A stretch of 64,000 nt of DNA from JBHOQX01 sp042408595. GTDB lineage: Bacteria; Chloroflexota; Chloroflexia; Chloroflexales; Roseiflexaceae. The notes beneath the pieces were generated by a model, which was given only the letters and a program-made list of their open reading frames with translations, ran no database searches and was not told where the DNA came from. The position numbers were made by a program, and so were the translations under genes. The number at the start of each line of letters is the position of its first letter. Position 1 is the first letter of the stretch. Positions 1 to 8,577 of the stretch are shown here, piece after piece. Location: the NCBI GenBank assembly GCA_042408595.1, contig JBHOQX010000125.1, positions 41,605 to 105,604 of the forward strand, read 5' to 3'.

Positions 1-15
1 TTTCTGGTCAACAAC

Positions 16-1074
16 ATGTCGCGAGCCTTGCTGCTCGCAGCAGCCGCCTTTGTGATCACGCTCGTCAGCGGCGGGTGGTGGGTGCGCCTGCTGCGCGCCA
101 AGCGCATCGGCAAGCAGATCCGCCTGGAAGGCCCGGCGAGCCACGCGGTGAAGACCGGCACGCCGACAATGGGCGGGATCATGATCATCGTCCCGGTCGT
201 GCTGCTGACCGTCGCCTTCAACCTGGTCGGGCGCTGGTCGATGCTGCTGCCGCTCGGCGTGCTGGTGGCGTTCGCGGTGCTTGGCGCGGTGGACGATTAC
301 ATGTCGCTGGTCGGCACCCGCTCGAAAACCTACGGCCTGACGCCCCGGCGCAAGCTGTTGCTGATGGTGCTGATCGCCCTGGGGGCCAGCCTGGTGCTCT
401 ACCTCCCGCCGCCGTTCGGCCTGGCGAATGAAGGTATCGTTCGCATCCCGTTCGTCGGCCAGATCAACATCGGCCTGTGGTTCATCCCGTTCGCGACGCT
501 GATCATCGTCGCGACAAGCAACGCCGTGAATCTGACCGATGGGCTCGACAGCCTGGCCGGCTGGAACCTGACGCTCGCTTTCGCCGCCTACGGCGTGATC
601 ACGTTTCTCAACGGCGAGTTCACCAACCTGATGGTCTTTTGCTTCACGCTCGTCGGCGCGTGCGCGGCCTTCCTATGGTACAACGCTCACCCGGCGTCGG
701 TGTTCATGGGCGATCTCGGCTCGCTGGCGCTCGGCGGCGTGCTGGCCGTCGTCGCGCTCCAGTCGCAGCAGTGGTTGCTGCTGCCGGTCGTCGGGGCGGT
801 GTTCGTCGCCGAGGCGCTGTCGGTGATGATCCAGGTCGGCTGGTTCAAATGGACGAGGTGGCGCACCGGACAGGGCCAGCGGGTGTTCAAAATGTCGCCG
901 CTCCACAATCACTTCGAACTGCTCGGCTGGAGCGAGACGCAGGTGATGCAACGCTTCGTCCTGGTGGCGATGGTCGCCGCGTTGATCGGTATCTCGCTCG
1001 CGCTCGATATGCGCACCCAGACGGCCAACGTCGTCCCGACCAACCCACCCGCCGCCGAGCAGGTGCAGCGCTAG
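16..1074 (+). CDS. mraY: MraY, phospho-N-acetylmuramoyl-pentapeptide transferase
   Basis: Integral membrane enzyme that transfers phospho-MurNAc-pentapeptide from UDP to undecaprenyl phosphate, forming lipid I. The 352-residue frame carries the family's acidic motifs: VDDYMSL around residues 92-98, NLTDGLDSLAG at 172-182 and FMGDLGSLALGG near 232-243, the aspartates of which bind magnesium in this family. About ten hydrophobic segments are visible. The ATG at 16 gives an N-terminus typical of MraY, but the reading frame is open to the window edge and no Shine-Dalgarno is visible, so a start just outside the window cannot be excluded. First gene of the dcw cluster seen here; murD follows after 173 nt. 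Confidence 0.95.
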   Translation: MSRALLLAAAAFVITLVSGGWWVRLLRAKRIGKQIRLEGPASHAVKTGTPTMGGIMIIVPVVLLTVAFNLVGRWSMLLPLGVLVAFAVLGAVDDYMSLVGTRSKTYGLTPRRKLLLMVLIALGASLVLYLPPPFGLANEGIVRIPFVGQINIGLWFIPFATLIIVATSNAVNLTDGLDSLAGWNLTLAFAAYGVITFLNGEFTNLMVFCFTLVGACAAFLWYNAHPASVFMGDLGSLALGGVLAVVALQSQQWLLLPVVGAVFVAEALSVMIQVGWFKWTRWRTGQGQRVFKMSPLHNHFELLGWSETQVMQRFVLVAMVAALIGISLALDMRTQTANVVPTNPPAAEQVQR

Positions 1075-1100
1075 TGCGCTTGCACGCCAGCGCCTGGCGA

Positions 1101-1239
1101 GGGGCCGCAGGCCTTCCGGCCCCCGTCCGCAGCCCGTTGGGCCGTGAGTCGTAGCCGGGCGCCTCAGCGCGCGCCACAGAACCTCAGGGCCACGTTCATG
1201 CAGCGTTCGCGGTACGGGCGTTCAATCGAACGCCCCTAC
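1101..1239. repeat. two inverted repeats in the mraY-murD gap
   Basis: The 173-nt gap between mraY and murD has no gene. It holds two hairpins: GGGGCCG/CGGCCCC (1101-1107 with 1117-1123), and GGGCGTTC-AATC-GAACGCCC (1216-1235), which extends with one mismatch to GTA/TAC at 1212-1239. Neither is followed by a T-run, so they are probably not intrinsic terminators inside this operon. The second has the form of a small dispersed palindrome. Confidence 0.5.
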
Positions 1240-1247
1240 TGACTCGT

Positions 1248-2678
1248 ATGGAACTTCGCGGCAAACGCGTGTTAGTGATGGGGCTCGGCGTCCACGGCGG
1301 CGGGCTCGGCGTGGCGCGCTTCCTGGCCGGCCAGGGCGCCGAGGTGACCGTCACCGACCTGCGTGACGCCGAGCAACTCCGCGGCCCGCTCGAGCAGCTC
1401 GCCGGAGTGCCCATCCGCTACGTGCTCGGTGAGCACCGTGAGGAGGACTTCCGCCACGCCGACCTGGTGATCCGTAACCCCGCGGTGCCGCGCGAGTCGC
1501 CCTTCCTCCAGATCGCCCGCGCCGCCGGCGCGCAGGTCGAGATGGAGATGACGCTCTTCTTCCGGCTCTGCCCCGGCCCGATCCTCGGCGTCACCGGCAC
1601 CAAGGGCAAAACGACGACAACCATGCTCGCCGGCGCGATGATGCGCGAGCAGTTCCCCGACTCGGTGATCGCCGGGAACATGCGTGTCTCGGCGCTGGAG
1701 CAACTGCCGCGTATCGGCCCGGCGACTCCGGTCGTGCTGGAGCTGTCGTCCTTTGCGCTGGAAGGGTTGGGCGAGGCCGGGCTGAGCCCACGCTACGCCT
1801 GCGTGACCAATCTGGCGCCCGATCACCTGGATCGCTACCGCGACATGGCGGCCTATGCCGAGGCCAAACGGCAGATCTTCCTTCACCAGAACCACGACGG
1901 CGTTCTGGTGCTCAACCGGCGCGATCCGCTCACCGCGCCGTGGGCGGATCATGCGCCGGGGCAGGTGGTGTGGTGCGAGGCCGCTGATGGTGGCCCGCGG
2001 ACGGACGACCGACGGTGGACGGCGGACGATCATCGACCGACGATCCGTTTCGGCCCGGAAGGGCTCGTCTGGCGGGCCGGCGCGGCAGCCGAGCACATTT
2101 GCGAGCCGGGCGACGTCCGGCTGCCGGGGCGGCACAATCTGGCGAATATCGCCGCTGCGGCCGCGCTGGCGAAGAGCTTCGGCGTCGCGGGGCCGGCCAT
2201 CCGCCGGGCGGTGCGCGATTTTCGCGGCGTGGAGCACCGGCTTGAATTGGTGCGCGAGCTGGACGGCGTGCGCTACATCAACGACACCGCCGCGACCGCC
2301 CCGGATGCGGCGATCGCCGCGCTCCACAGCTTCGATGCGCCGATCGTGCTGATCGCCGGCGGGGCCGACAAGAACCTCCCGCTGGAGCCGTTCGCCGCCG
2401 CGATCCTGCGGCGGGCGAAGGCTGTCGCCCTGCTTGAGGGGAGCGCGACGCCGCGGCTTCTGGCGGCGCTGGACGATCGACGGCGGACGGCAGGTGACAG
2501 CGCGCCGTCGGTCCACGGGCCGTTCGGCGATTTCCGGGCGGCCATCCGGGCGGCGCGGGCGCTTGCTGCGCCGGGGGATGTCGTGCTGCTCTCGCCGGGG
2601 TGCGCCAGCTTCGGCATGTTCCGCAATGAGTTCCATCGGGGTGAGGAATTTAGACGAATTGTGAATGATGAGGTGTGA
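1248..2678 (+). CDS. murD: MurD, UDP-N-acetylmuramoyl-L-alanine--D-glutamate ligase
   Basis: Cytoplasmic ATP-dependent ligase that adds D-glutamate to UDP-MurNAc-L-Ala. The N-terminal Rossmann domain begins MELRGKRVLVMGLG; the ATP-binding Mur ligase motif GVTGTKGKTTTT lies at residues 114-125; the C-terminal domain contains HRLELVRELDGVRYINDT. Length 476 residues, slightly above the usual 440-460. The excess is explained by two stretches encoded by GGACGGN-type heptamers, residues about 252-266 and 408-416, which look like surface-loop insertions. The ATG at 1248 begins directly at the conserved fold. Downstream is an intergenic repeat tract and a rhomboid gene. Confidence 0.95.
   Translation: MELRGKRVLVMGLGVHGGGLGVARFLAGQGAEVTVTDLRDAEQLRGPLEQLAGVPIRYVLGEHREEDFRHADLVIRNPAVPRESPFLQIARAAGAQVEMEMTLFFRLCPGPILGVTGTKGKTTTTMLAGAMMREQFPDSVIAGNMRVSALEQLPRIGPATPVVLELSSFALEGLGEAGLSPRYACVTNLAPDHLDRYRDMAAYAEAKRQIFLHQNHDGVLVLNRRDPLTAPWADHAPGQVVWCEAADGGPRTDDRRWTADDHRPTIRFGPEGLVWRAGAAAEHICEPGDVRLPGRHNLANIAAAAALAKSFGVAGPAIRRAVRDFRGVEHRLELVRELDGVRYINDTAATAPDAAIAALHSFDAPIVLIAGGADKNLPLEPFAAAILRRAKAVALLEGSATPRLLAALDDRRRTAGDSAPSVHGPFGDFRAAIRAARALAAPGDVVLLSPGCASFGMFRNEFHRGEEFRRIVNDEV
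2003..2030 (+). repeat. in-frame heptamer tract inside murD
   Basis: Four consecutive 7-nt units, GGACGAC, CGACGGT, GGACGGC and GGACGAT, lie in the murD coding frame (residues about 252-261). They are preceded by GGAC and followed by a partial inverted copy (ATCGACCGACGATC). A shorter second tract, GGACGATCGACGGCGGACGG, is at 2471-2490 in the same gene. The units match intergenic tracts elsewhere in the window. Confidence 0.75.
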
Positions 2679-2697
2679 GGTTAGCGTTCACCGTTTA

Positions 2698-2761
2698 GGG
2701 GTCAGGGTGCTACCTCCTGGCTGCTGATCCCTCATCCCTGAACCCTGGGTTCTGCGTTCAC
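2698..2761. repeat. word-like repeat tract between murD and rhomboid gene
   Basis: Gap sequence made of short recurring words (TCCTGGCTGCTGATCC, CTCATCCCTGAACCCTGGG, TTCTGCGTTCAC). It is the same style as the CAGAACT/CCTGAAC tracts before murB and ftsZ, and part of it resembles the ddl internal tract. Confidence 0.5.
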
Positions 2762-2778
2762 AGACTGGACACCCCTCC

Positions 2779-3585
2779 ATGACACAGCCGGAAACACAGC
2801 CAGAGCAGCGGGGCGATGCGCTCCCGGTGGAGCCGCCCGAAGCGCCGGTGATCCGGCTGAGCCTGCCGGGTGGCCAGGCGCGGGCCGTCTGGGCCATCCT
2901 GGCGATCAACATCGCGCTCTACGCGCTGCCGGCGCTCGGCGACCTGCTCGGCCTGCGCATCGATGGTCTGCCGCCGAGCGTCGCTCTGCGCGCCTGGGGC
3001 GCGAAGGACAACGCGGCGGTGTACGAGCACGGCGAGTGGTACCGGCTGTTCACGGCCATGTTCCTGCACGGTGGCCTGATCCACCTGCTCTTCAACTCCT
3101 GGGCGCTGTACGCCATCGGCATCGATGCCGAGCGGCTGTTCGGGACAGCGGCGTTCCTCGCGCTCTACCTGATCTCGGGCCTGGCCGGCAGCGTCGCGTC
3201 GTACGCCTTCACGCCCAATCCGTCCGTCGGCGCGTCGGGCGCGATCTTCGGCCTGGTCGGCGGCCTGTCGGCGTTCTTCTACGCCTCGCGGCATGTGCTG
3301 GGCGACCTGGCGCGGCGGCAGCTCGGCAACCTGATCACCGTGATCATGATCAACCTGTTCATCGGGTTCGGCTCGCCGCTGCTGATCGACAACATGGCGC
3401 ACCTCGGCGGGCTGGTCAGCGGCGTGGCCGTCGGCTGGCTGCTCGCGCCGCGGATCGTGCTGGACCACCGGCTCTATCCGCCGGAGCTCGTGGCGCGGCG
3501 GCTGCCATGGGGCTGGGCCGGTGCGCTGGGGGTGCTGCTGCTGCTGGTGCTGGTGGCGTCCCTGATCGCGCCACCGATTCGCTGA
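2779..3585 (+). CDS. rhomboid family intramembrane serine protease
   Basis: Membrane protease of 268 residues that cleaves transmembrane substrates. Catalytic serine is in GASGAIFGL (Ser153) and the catalytic histidine in NMAHLGGL (His208). The conserved HGGLIHLLFNSWALY loop-1/TM segment is at residues 97-111. Six to seven hydrophobic helices follow a proline- and glutamate-rich cytoplasmic N-terminus of about 30 residues. It lies between murD and ftsW, co-oriented, which is not part of the standard dcw order, so it may be co-expressed with cell-wall synthesis. Substrate unknown. Confidence 0.9.
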   Translation: MTQPETQPEQRGDALPVEPPEAPVIRLSLPGGQARAVWAILAINIALYALPALGDLLGLRIDGLPPSVALRAWGAKDNAAVYEHGEWYRLFTAMFLHGGLIHLLFNSWALYAIGIDAERLFGTAAFLALYLISGLAGSVASYAFTPNPSVGASGAIFGLVGGLSAFFYASRHVLGDLARRQLGNLITVIMINLFIGFGSPLLIDNMAHLGGLVSGVAVGWLLAPRIVLDHRLYPPELVARRLPWGWAGALGVLLLLVLVASLIAPPIR

Positions 3586-3687
3586 GCGAGCGCCTGGGAC
3601 CCGAGGCGTGAGGCGCGTTTGCCCTGTTGTACTTCCCGCTCGCTGTCGATCTCGCTGCTCGCTGCTCGTTGCTCTCTCAGGAGGCCT

Positions 3688-4983
3688 ATGCCCGACATGA
3701 CCCGACGCAGGCCGGATTACCTGCTACTGACCATCGTAGGAATCCTGGTGCCGATCGGCCTGGTGATGGTCTACAGCGCCTCGTTCATGGACGCGCTGAC
3801 GACCCGCGACGGCAACCAGTTGTACTACGCCTGGCGGCAGTTCACCGCCGCCATCCTCGGCATAGTCGGGCTGCTGGTGGCGCAGCGGCTCGAGTATCGC
3901 GTCTGGCGCAAGTACTCGGTGCACATTCTCGCCGGGACACTGGTGCTGCTGCTGGCGGTGCTGGTGCTGCCAGCATCCATCACGACCGTCAACGGCGCGC
4001 GCAGCTGGATCCGGCTCGGGCCGCTGAGCGTGCAGCCGTCCGAGTTCGCCAAGCTGGCGCTTTGCATCTATTTCGCCGACTGGCTCTCGCGGCGGAGCGA
4101 GCGACTCGGAAACGTGACCTACGGCCTGGTGCCGTTCGCCGTGACGCTCGGCGTCGTCTGCGGGCTGGTGATGTTGGAGCACGACCTGGGGACGACGATC
4201 GTGCTGGTCGTGATCGCCGGCGCGATCTACTTCGCCGCCGGGGCGAACCTGCTGCACATCCTGGGGGCGGCCGGGCTGGCGGCGGGCGCGTTCTGGGGAA
4301 TGATCAGGCTGGCCGCCTACCGCCAGGATCGCATCGCCGTCTGGCTGGATGGACCGTTCGCCCACTATCAGGGTGCGGGCTACCAGCCGGCGCACGCGCT
4401 CTACGCGCTGGGGAGCGGCGGCATCCTGGGTGTGGGGCTGGGCCAGGGGCGGCAGAAGTTCCTCTGGCTGCCGCAAGCGCATACCGATGCGATCTTCGCG
4501 ATCATCGGCGAGGAGTTCGGTCTGATCGGAACGCTGTTCATTGTCGCCTGCTTCCTGGTGATCGCCTACCGCGGCTTCCGGATCGCCGGGCGCGCGCCGG
4601 AGCCGTTCGCAGCGCTGCTGGCTGCCGGGCTGACATCCTGGCTGGTGTTTCAGGCGCTGATCAACATCGCGGTGGTCACGACGCTCATCCCCTTCACCGG
4701 GCTGACGCTCCCGTTCCTGAGCTACGGCGGCTCCTCGTTGATGGCGTGTATGATCGCCGTCGGCATACTGTTGAGCATTTCGCGGCATACGACCGATCGG
4801 GCCGCGGGAGGCCTGTACGATGACGCAACGCCCCGAGCCATCCGACGTGCCGGTATCGCAGACGGTCTTGCTGTGTGGTGGCGGGACCGGCGGGCACGTC
4901 TATCCGGCGCTGGCGGTGGCCGCCGCGCTCGCCCAGGCGCGCGGCGCGGGGTCAGGGGCCACGGGCCGGGGCTCAGAAGCTGA
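3688..4983 (+). CDS. ftsW: FtsW, SEDS peptidoglycan glycosyltransferase
   Basis: Polytopic SEDS protein that polymerises lipid II at the division septum with its partner class B PBP. The ATG at 3688 has a strong AGGAGG Shine-Dalgarno 4-10 nt upstream; an upstream TTG at 3619 has none. The 431-residue product shows about ten membrane helices and SEDS motifs: VYSASF near the N-terminus, LQPSEFAKL-like VQPSEFAKLAL, and the C-terminal PFTGLTLPFLSYGGSSL. The normal core ends near ISRHTT. The frame then runs about 55 further residues, 164 nt into murG, with no FtsW-like character, and stops inside a repeat tract. The tail is probably an accident of a lost stop codon. Confidence 0.93.
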   Translation: MPDMTRRRPDYLLLTIVGILVPIGLVMVYSASFMDALTTRDGNQLYYAWRQFTAAILGIVGLLVAQRLEYRVWRKYSVHILAGTLVLLLAVLVLPASITTVNGARSWIRLGPLSVQPSEFAKLALCIYFADWLSRRSERLGNVTYGLVPFAVTLGVVCGLVMLEHDLGTTIVLVVIAGAIYFAAGANLLHILGAAGLAAGAFWGMIRLAAYRQDRIAVWLDGPFAHYQGAGYQPAHALYALGSGGILGVGLGQGRQKFLWLPQAHTDAIFAIIGEEFGLIGTLFIVACFLVIAYRGFRIAGRAPEPFAALLAAGLTSWLVFQALINIAVVTTLIPFTGLTLPFLSYGGSSLMACMIAVGILLSISRHTTDRAAGGLYDDATPRAIRRAGIADGLAVWWRDRRARLSGAGGGRRARPGARRGVRGHGPGLRS

Positions 4984-6259
4984 CCGAGCAGCCGGCCGCG
5001 GGCGAGGGGCGAACGCGTGGCCAGGCGATCGGCCGCCTGAAGGTGGCACCCTGAGAAACGGTCTGAGCCCTCACCCCCGAACCTTCAACCCTCGCATCGT
5101 CTATATCGGGAGCGAGGACGGCATGGAGCGCGGGATCGTCGCTAGGGAGAGCAACTTGCCTTTTCGCGCCATTCCGGCGGCGGCGCTGCGCGGGCGCGCC
5201 CCATGGACGATGGCGCGCAACGCGGCGACGCTGGCGCGCGGCACACGGGCGGCGCTCGGGGTGATCGCGCAGGAGCGCCCGGCGGCGATCCTCGGCACCG
5301 GCGGGTATGTCTGCGTCCCGCTGTTCCTGGCGGCGCGGGCGGCCCGCGTGCCGGCGGCGGTCTACCTGCCGGATGTCGTGCCGGGGCTGGCGGTGCGCTT
5401 GCTGGCCCGCCTGGCGGCGGTCGTCGCCTGCAATGTCGAGGACTCGGCCAGATATTTCAGATCGCACATTGCCGATCGCAAGTCTGATAGTCCTCAATCT
5501 GCGCGCGACAATCGGCGTTCTGCGATCTATGTAGTGGGCTATCCCGTACGCGCCGAGCTGTTCGACCTGGACCGGCGGGCCTGCCGGGCGGCCTTCGCGC
5601 TGGCGGATGATCTGCCAGCGCTGCTGGTGTATGGCGGGAGTCGGGGGGCGCGCAGCATCAACCAGGCGATCGCTGCACTACTGCCGGAGCTGCTGCCGCT
5701 GGCGCAGATCATCCACGTTTGCGGGCGCGAGGGCGACGCACGGTTCTTGCAGGATGCCGCCGCTCGCCTGCCCGCGGAGCTGCGGGCGCGCTATCGCTTG
5801 TATGACTATCTGCACTCGGACAGGCCCGACCAGGGGGCACGGAGACCCGGCGACACGGCGATGGACGATCTCGCTCGGTCTTTGCCTGTCTCCCCCTCGA
5901 TGCTCGCCGCTCTCGGCGCGGCGGACCTCGCCGTATGCCGCAGCGGCGCCTCGACGCTGGCGGAGTTGCCGGCGGTCGGGCTGCCGGCGGTGCTTGTGCC
6001 ATACCCGTATGTGCATCAGGACGAAAACGCCGACTATCTAGTGCGGCGCGGCGCGGCGGTCAAGGTGGCGGACGGAGCGATGCTCGGCGCGGGAGCGCCA
6101 GCGGATGGGCCACTGTTTCGGGAGATTCGGCGCCTGCTGGCGGAGCCGGAGGCGCGCGCGCGCATGGCGGCGAACAGCCGCGCGCTGGCGCGCCCGGACG
6201 CCGCGCGCCGCCTGGCGGACCTTGTTCTCAACCTCGCGGCCGGGGGAGCGCTAGCATGA
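4820..6259 (+). CDS. murG: MurG, lipid II-forming GlcNAc transferase, with repeat-derived insertions
   Basis: Membrane-associated GT28 glycosyltransferase that adds GlcNAc to lipid I. The acceptor-side loop GGGTGGHVYPALAVA is at residues 20-34; GTGGYVCVPLFLAA, GGSRGARSINQA and the donor-binding CRSGASTLAEL are all in order. Length is 479 residues against about 360 for the family. Three stretches without family counterpart account for the excess: residues about 43-91, 212-237 and 333-356. All are encoded by the short-word repeat sequence also found between genes here, and all stay in frame. The start overlaps the ftsW frame by 164 nt. The stop overlaps the next gene as ATGA. Confidence 0.9.
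   Translation: MTQRPEPSDVPVSQTVLLCGGGTGGHVYPALAVAAALAQARGAGSGATGRGSEADRAAGRGRGANAWPGDRPPEGGTLRNGLSPHPRTFNPRIVYIGSEDGMERGIVARESNLPFRAIPAAALRGRAPWTMARNAATLARGTRAALGVIAQERPAAILGTGGYVCVPLFLAARAARVPAAVYLPDVVPGLAVRLLARLAAVVACNVEDSARYFRSHIADRKSDSPQSARDNRRSAIYVVGYPVRAELFDLDRRACRAAFALADDLPALLVYGGSRGARSINQAIAALLPELLPLAQIIHVCGREGDARFLQDAAARLPAELRARYRLYDYLHSDRPDQGARRPGDTAMDDLARSLPVSPSMLAALGAADLAVCRSGASTLAELPAVGLPAVLVPYPYVHQDENADYLVRRGAAVKVADGAMLGAGAPADGPLFREIRRLLAEPEARARMAANSRALARPDAARRLADLVLNLAAGGALA
4950..5096 (+). repeat. in-frame repeat-derived insertion 1 in murG
   Basis: About 147 nt (49 codons) of short-word sequence (GGGGTCAGGGGCCACGGG, GGGCTCAGAAGCTGACC, CCTGAGAAACGGTCTGAG, CCCCGAACCTTCAACCC). 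It separates the MurG GGTGGH domain start from the conserved RIVYIGSEDGMERG. No stop codon occurs in the MurG frame, while the ftsW frame ends here. Confidence 0.6.
5456..5531 (+). repeat. in-frame repeat-derived insertion 2 in murG
   Basis: About 76 nt lower in GC than its surroundings, built of CAGATCGCA/CGATCGCAAGTC/CAATCTGCG words like the AGATTGAAGATCGCAGATTG tract before murB. It encodes a hydrophilic stretch (RSHIADRKSDSPQSARDNRR) between VEDSARYF and the conserved VVGYPVR. Confidence 0.6.
5818..5891 (+). repeat. in-frame repeat-derived insertion 3 in murG
   Basis: About 74 nt of words such as GGACAGGCCCGACC, GGGGCACGGAGACC and GGCGACACGGCGATGG lie between YDYLH and the conserved MLAALGAADLAVCRSG. 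This corresponds to a surface loop in MurG structures (inference from the family fold). Confidence 0.5.
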
Positions 6260-6894
6260 GTATTGTTGACGGCAGAATCATTATCGACATCCCGCTGACG
6301 GTCATCTCGCTGTCCATTCTGCTCGCCTTCACGGCCTGGGGGTGGAGCCGCGGCTACCGCTATATGGTGACGATCGCCCTGGCGGTCACGCTCGGCTACC
6401 TGGTCACCGTGCAGGCCAATTCGATCGTTCAGATCGTCAATGCCCTGTATGCTTTCATGATCCGGCTGCTCAGCATTCTTGTCCCGCCGGTCGCGAATAT
6501 CTTTCCGCCGCCGCCGATCATCCCGGACAATCAGGAGGCACCCTGGCTGCTGCGCGTGCTGGCGTTCTACGTCCTGTTCTTTGTCGGCATCGGTTGGAAA
6601 GGGCCGTGGGAGACGCAGGTGCTCAGGGGCTTCGCGGTCGATCCGAAAACCCGCCAGCTGCGCCTGCTCGGCGCGCTGACCGGCTTCTACGTCGGTATTC
6701 TCTTCACCAGCGCGGCGGCGACGTTCTGGGAACAGAGCTCAGTCGATGTGCAGGATAGCGTGCCGGGCTGGCTGGCGGTGATGCTTGCGAGTTTGCCGAC
6801 CTATTCGAGCGTGATCACGGTCTTTATCGCCGCGTTCGGGCTGTTGTTGGCGATTACGCTCTTTCTGCAGTTCGTTCGCAGCCTGCAACGCTAG
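6256..6894 (+). CDS. conserved dcw-cluster membrane protein, function unknown
   Basis: A 212-residue membrane protein. It starts with ATG overlapping the murG stop by four bases (ATGA), so it is translationally coupled to murG. Hydrophobic helices lie at roughly residues 10-30, 36-75, 98-116, 138-160 and 180-205. A proline-rich segment (FPPPPIIPDNQE) falls between helices 2 and 3, and no catalytic motif is recognisable. Its position between murG and murC suggests a role in envelope synthesis, but this is inference only. Confidence 0.8.
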   Translation: MSIVDGRIIIDIPLTVISLSILLAFTAWGWSRGYRYMVTIALAVTLGYLVTVQANSIVQIVNALYAFMIRLLSILVPPVANIFPPPPIIPDNQEAPWLLRVLAFYVLFFVGIGWKGPWETQVLRGFAVDPKTRQLRLLGALTGFYVGILFTSAAATFWEQSSVDVQDSVPGWLAVMLASLPTYSSVITVFIAAFGLLLAITLFLQFVRSLQR

Positions 6895-7006
6895 GGCGCG
6901 TGCCGCGTAGGGGCGAGCGGCTTGAGGCTGGATGCTTGCCGTTGCGCTGTCGAAAATGCCGCCCCAGGTCCGGCAAGCATATCTGGCACCGCACGATAGA
7001 GATCCA

Positions 7007-8413
7007 ATGCATTACCACATCGTCGGCATCGCGGGCGCGGGGATGAGCGCCGTCGCCCATATCCTGCTCGATCAGGGCCACACCGTCAGCGGCTCGGACG
7101 CGCGCGGCGGGCCGGCGGCCGACGCCCTCGCGGCGCGCGGGGCACGGGTGGCCCGCGGGCACGACCCGGCGTACGTCGCCGGGGCCGACGCGCTACTGAC
7201 GACCTCGGCGGCCCCGGCCGACCACCCGGAGCTGGCCGCGGCGCGGGCCGCCAGCATCCCGGTGCTGAAGCGCGCCGATCTGTGGCGCCAGTGGTCGCAG
7301 GAGCGGCAGATCGTCGCGGTGGCCGGCACACACGGCAAGACGACGACCACGGCCATGCTCGCGCTTATCTTGCTGCGCGCCGGGCGCGAACCGGGCTTTC
7401 TGGTCGGCGGCGAAGCCCCCGACCTGGGCGGGAGCGCCCGCTGGGGCAGCCCGGCAGCCCCGCTGGTGATCGAGGCCGATGAGTACGACCGGACGTTCCT
7501 GGCGCTGACGCCGGCGGTCGCCGTGATCACGAATGTCGAGTGGGACCACGTGGACATCTACCCGACGCCGGCGAGCTACGACGAGGCGTTTCGCGCCTTT
7601 GCGGCCAGCGTGGCTCAACCGGCCGACCTGGTGCTGTGCGGCGACGACCCGGGTGTGGAGCGCGCGATCGATGCGCCCGCAGCCACCCGGTACGGCATCG
7701 ACGAAGCCCTGGCGCGCGACCCGGTCTCCTGCCGGCGCATCCCGCTCGACTGGTCGGCTAGCGGCGTGCGCCCAGCGGACGGCGGCATGCGCTTCGACCT
7801 GTGGCGCTATGACCCGCGCACCCTGGCGACGCGCATACTGGGCGAGCGGCGGCTGCGGCTCCCGGGCGCGCACAACGTGCGCAACGCGCTGGCGGCGACG
7901 GCGGCGGCGCATGCGCTCGGCGTGGACCCGGCGACAATCGCGGCGGCGCTGGCCGACTACCGCGGCGCCGGGCGGCGCTTCGAACTGAAGGGCGAGGCCG
8001 GGGGCGTGACGGTGATCGACGATTACGCCCATCACCCGACCGAGGTACGGGCGACGCTCGCAGCGGCGCGCGACCGCTACGGTGCGCGGCGCCTGGTGGT
8101 CTACTTCCAACCGCACACCTACTCGCGCACGCGGGCCCTGCTGCCCTCCTGGGCGGAGGCATTCGAGGCGGCGGATGTCGTGCGGATCGGCGCGATCTAC
8201 GCCGCCCGCGAGCACGATACGCTCGGCATGAGCGCCGAGGCGCTGGCGGCTCGGGTGCGCGCCCCGGACGTGCAGGCGGTCGGCGATGGGGCGGCGGCGG
8301 CGGCGGCGCTGCTGGCGCTGCTGCGCCCGGGCGATGTGCTGCTCACCCTCGGCGCGGGCGACAGCGACCAGGTGGGGGCGGCGGTGCTGCGCCAACTGGC
8401 CGGTGAACGGTAG
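7007..8413 (+). CDS. murC: MurC, UDP-N-acetylmuramate--L-alanine ligase
   Basis: Cytoplasmic ligase adding L-alanine to UDP-MurNAc. The ATG at 7007 gives MHYHIVGIAGAGMSAVAHIL, the family Rossmann start. The ATP-binding GTHGKTTTT is at residues 107-115, NVEWDHVDIYP near 178 marks the central domain, and DDYAHHPTEVRATL the C-terminal domain. Length 468 residues is normal. The upstream frame to 6932 lacks family similarity. The TAG stop at 8411-8413 is formed by the first units of a GGACGAT heptamer tract, so the gene abuts a repeat. A 112-nt gap separates it from the membrane-protein gene. Confidence 0.95.
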   Translation: MHYHIVGIAGAGMSAVAHILLDQGHTVSGSDARGGPAADALAARGARVARGHDPAYVAGADALLTTSAAPADHPELAAARAASIPVLKRADLWRQWSQERQIVAVAGTHGKTTTTAMLALILLRAGREPGFLVGGEAPDLGGSARWGSPAAPLVIEADEYDRTFLALTPAVAVITNVEWDHVDIYPTPASYDEAFRAFAASVAQPADLVLCGDDPGVERAIDAPAATRYGIDEALARDPVSCRRIPLDWSASGVRPADGGMRFDLWRYDPRTLATRILGERRLRLPGAHNVRNALAATAAAHALGVDPATIAAALADYRGAGRRFELKGEAGGVTVIDDYAHHPTEVRATLAAARDRYGARRLVVYFQPHTYSRTRALLPSWAEAFEAADVVRIGAIYAAREHDTLGMSAEALAARVRAPDVQAVGDGAAAAAALLALLRPGDVLLTLGAGDSDQVGAAVLRQLAGER

Positions 8414-8439
8414 ACGATGGACGATGGACGATGGACGAC
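8412..8439 (+). repeat. GGACGAT heptamer tract after murC
   Basis: Four 7-nt units in exact register: AGACGAT, GGACGAT, GGACGAT, GGACGAC. The first overlaps the murC stop codon. The remaining gap to 8577 holds TTCGTCCTTCGTC words (8492-8504 and about 8549-8563), which are the same family in the opposite orientation. Confidence 0.85.
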
Positions 8440-8577
8440 AGCACCCCATACTGGGGGCACGCTCGTAGCGGTAGAGACACGCTGATGTTCGTCCTTCGTC
8501 GGTAGGCTGAGCGCTATGGAAGAGATGCAGACGCAACGAGGGCGACCTTCGTCCTTCGTCCCTGGCACTTCGAGATC

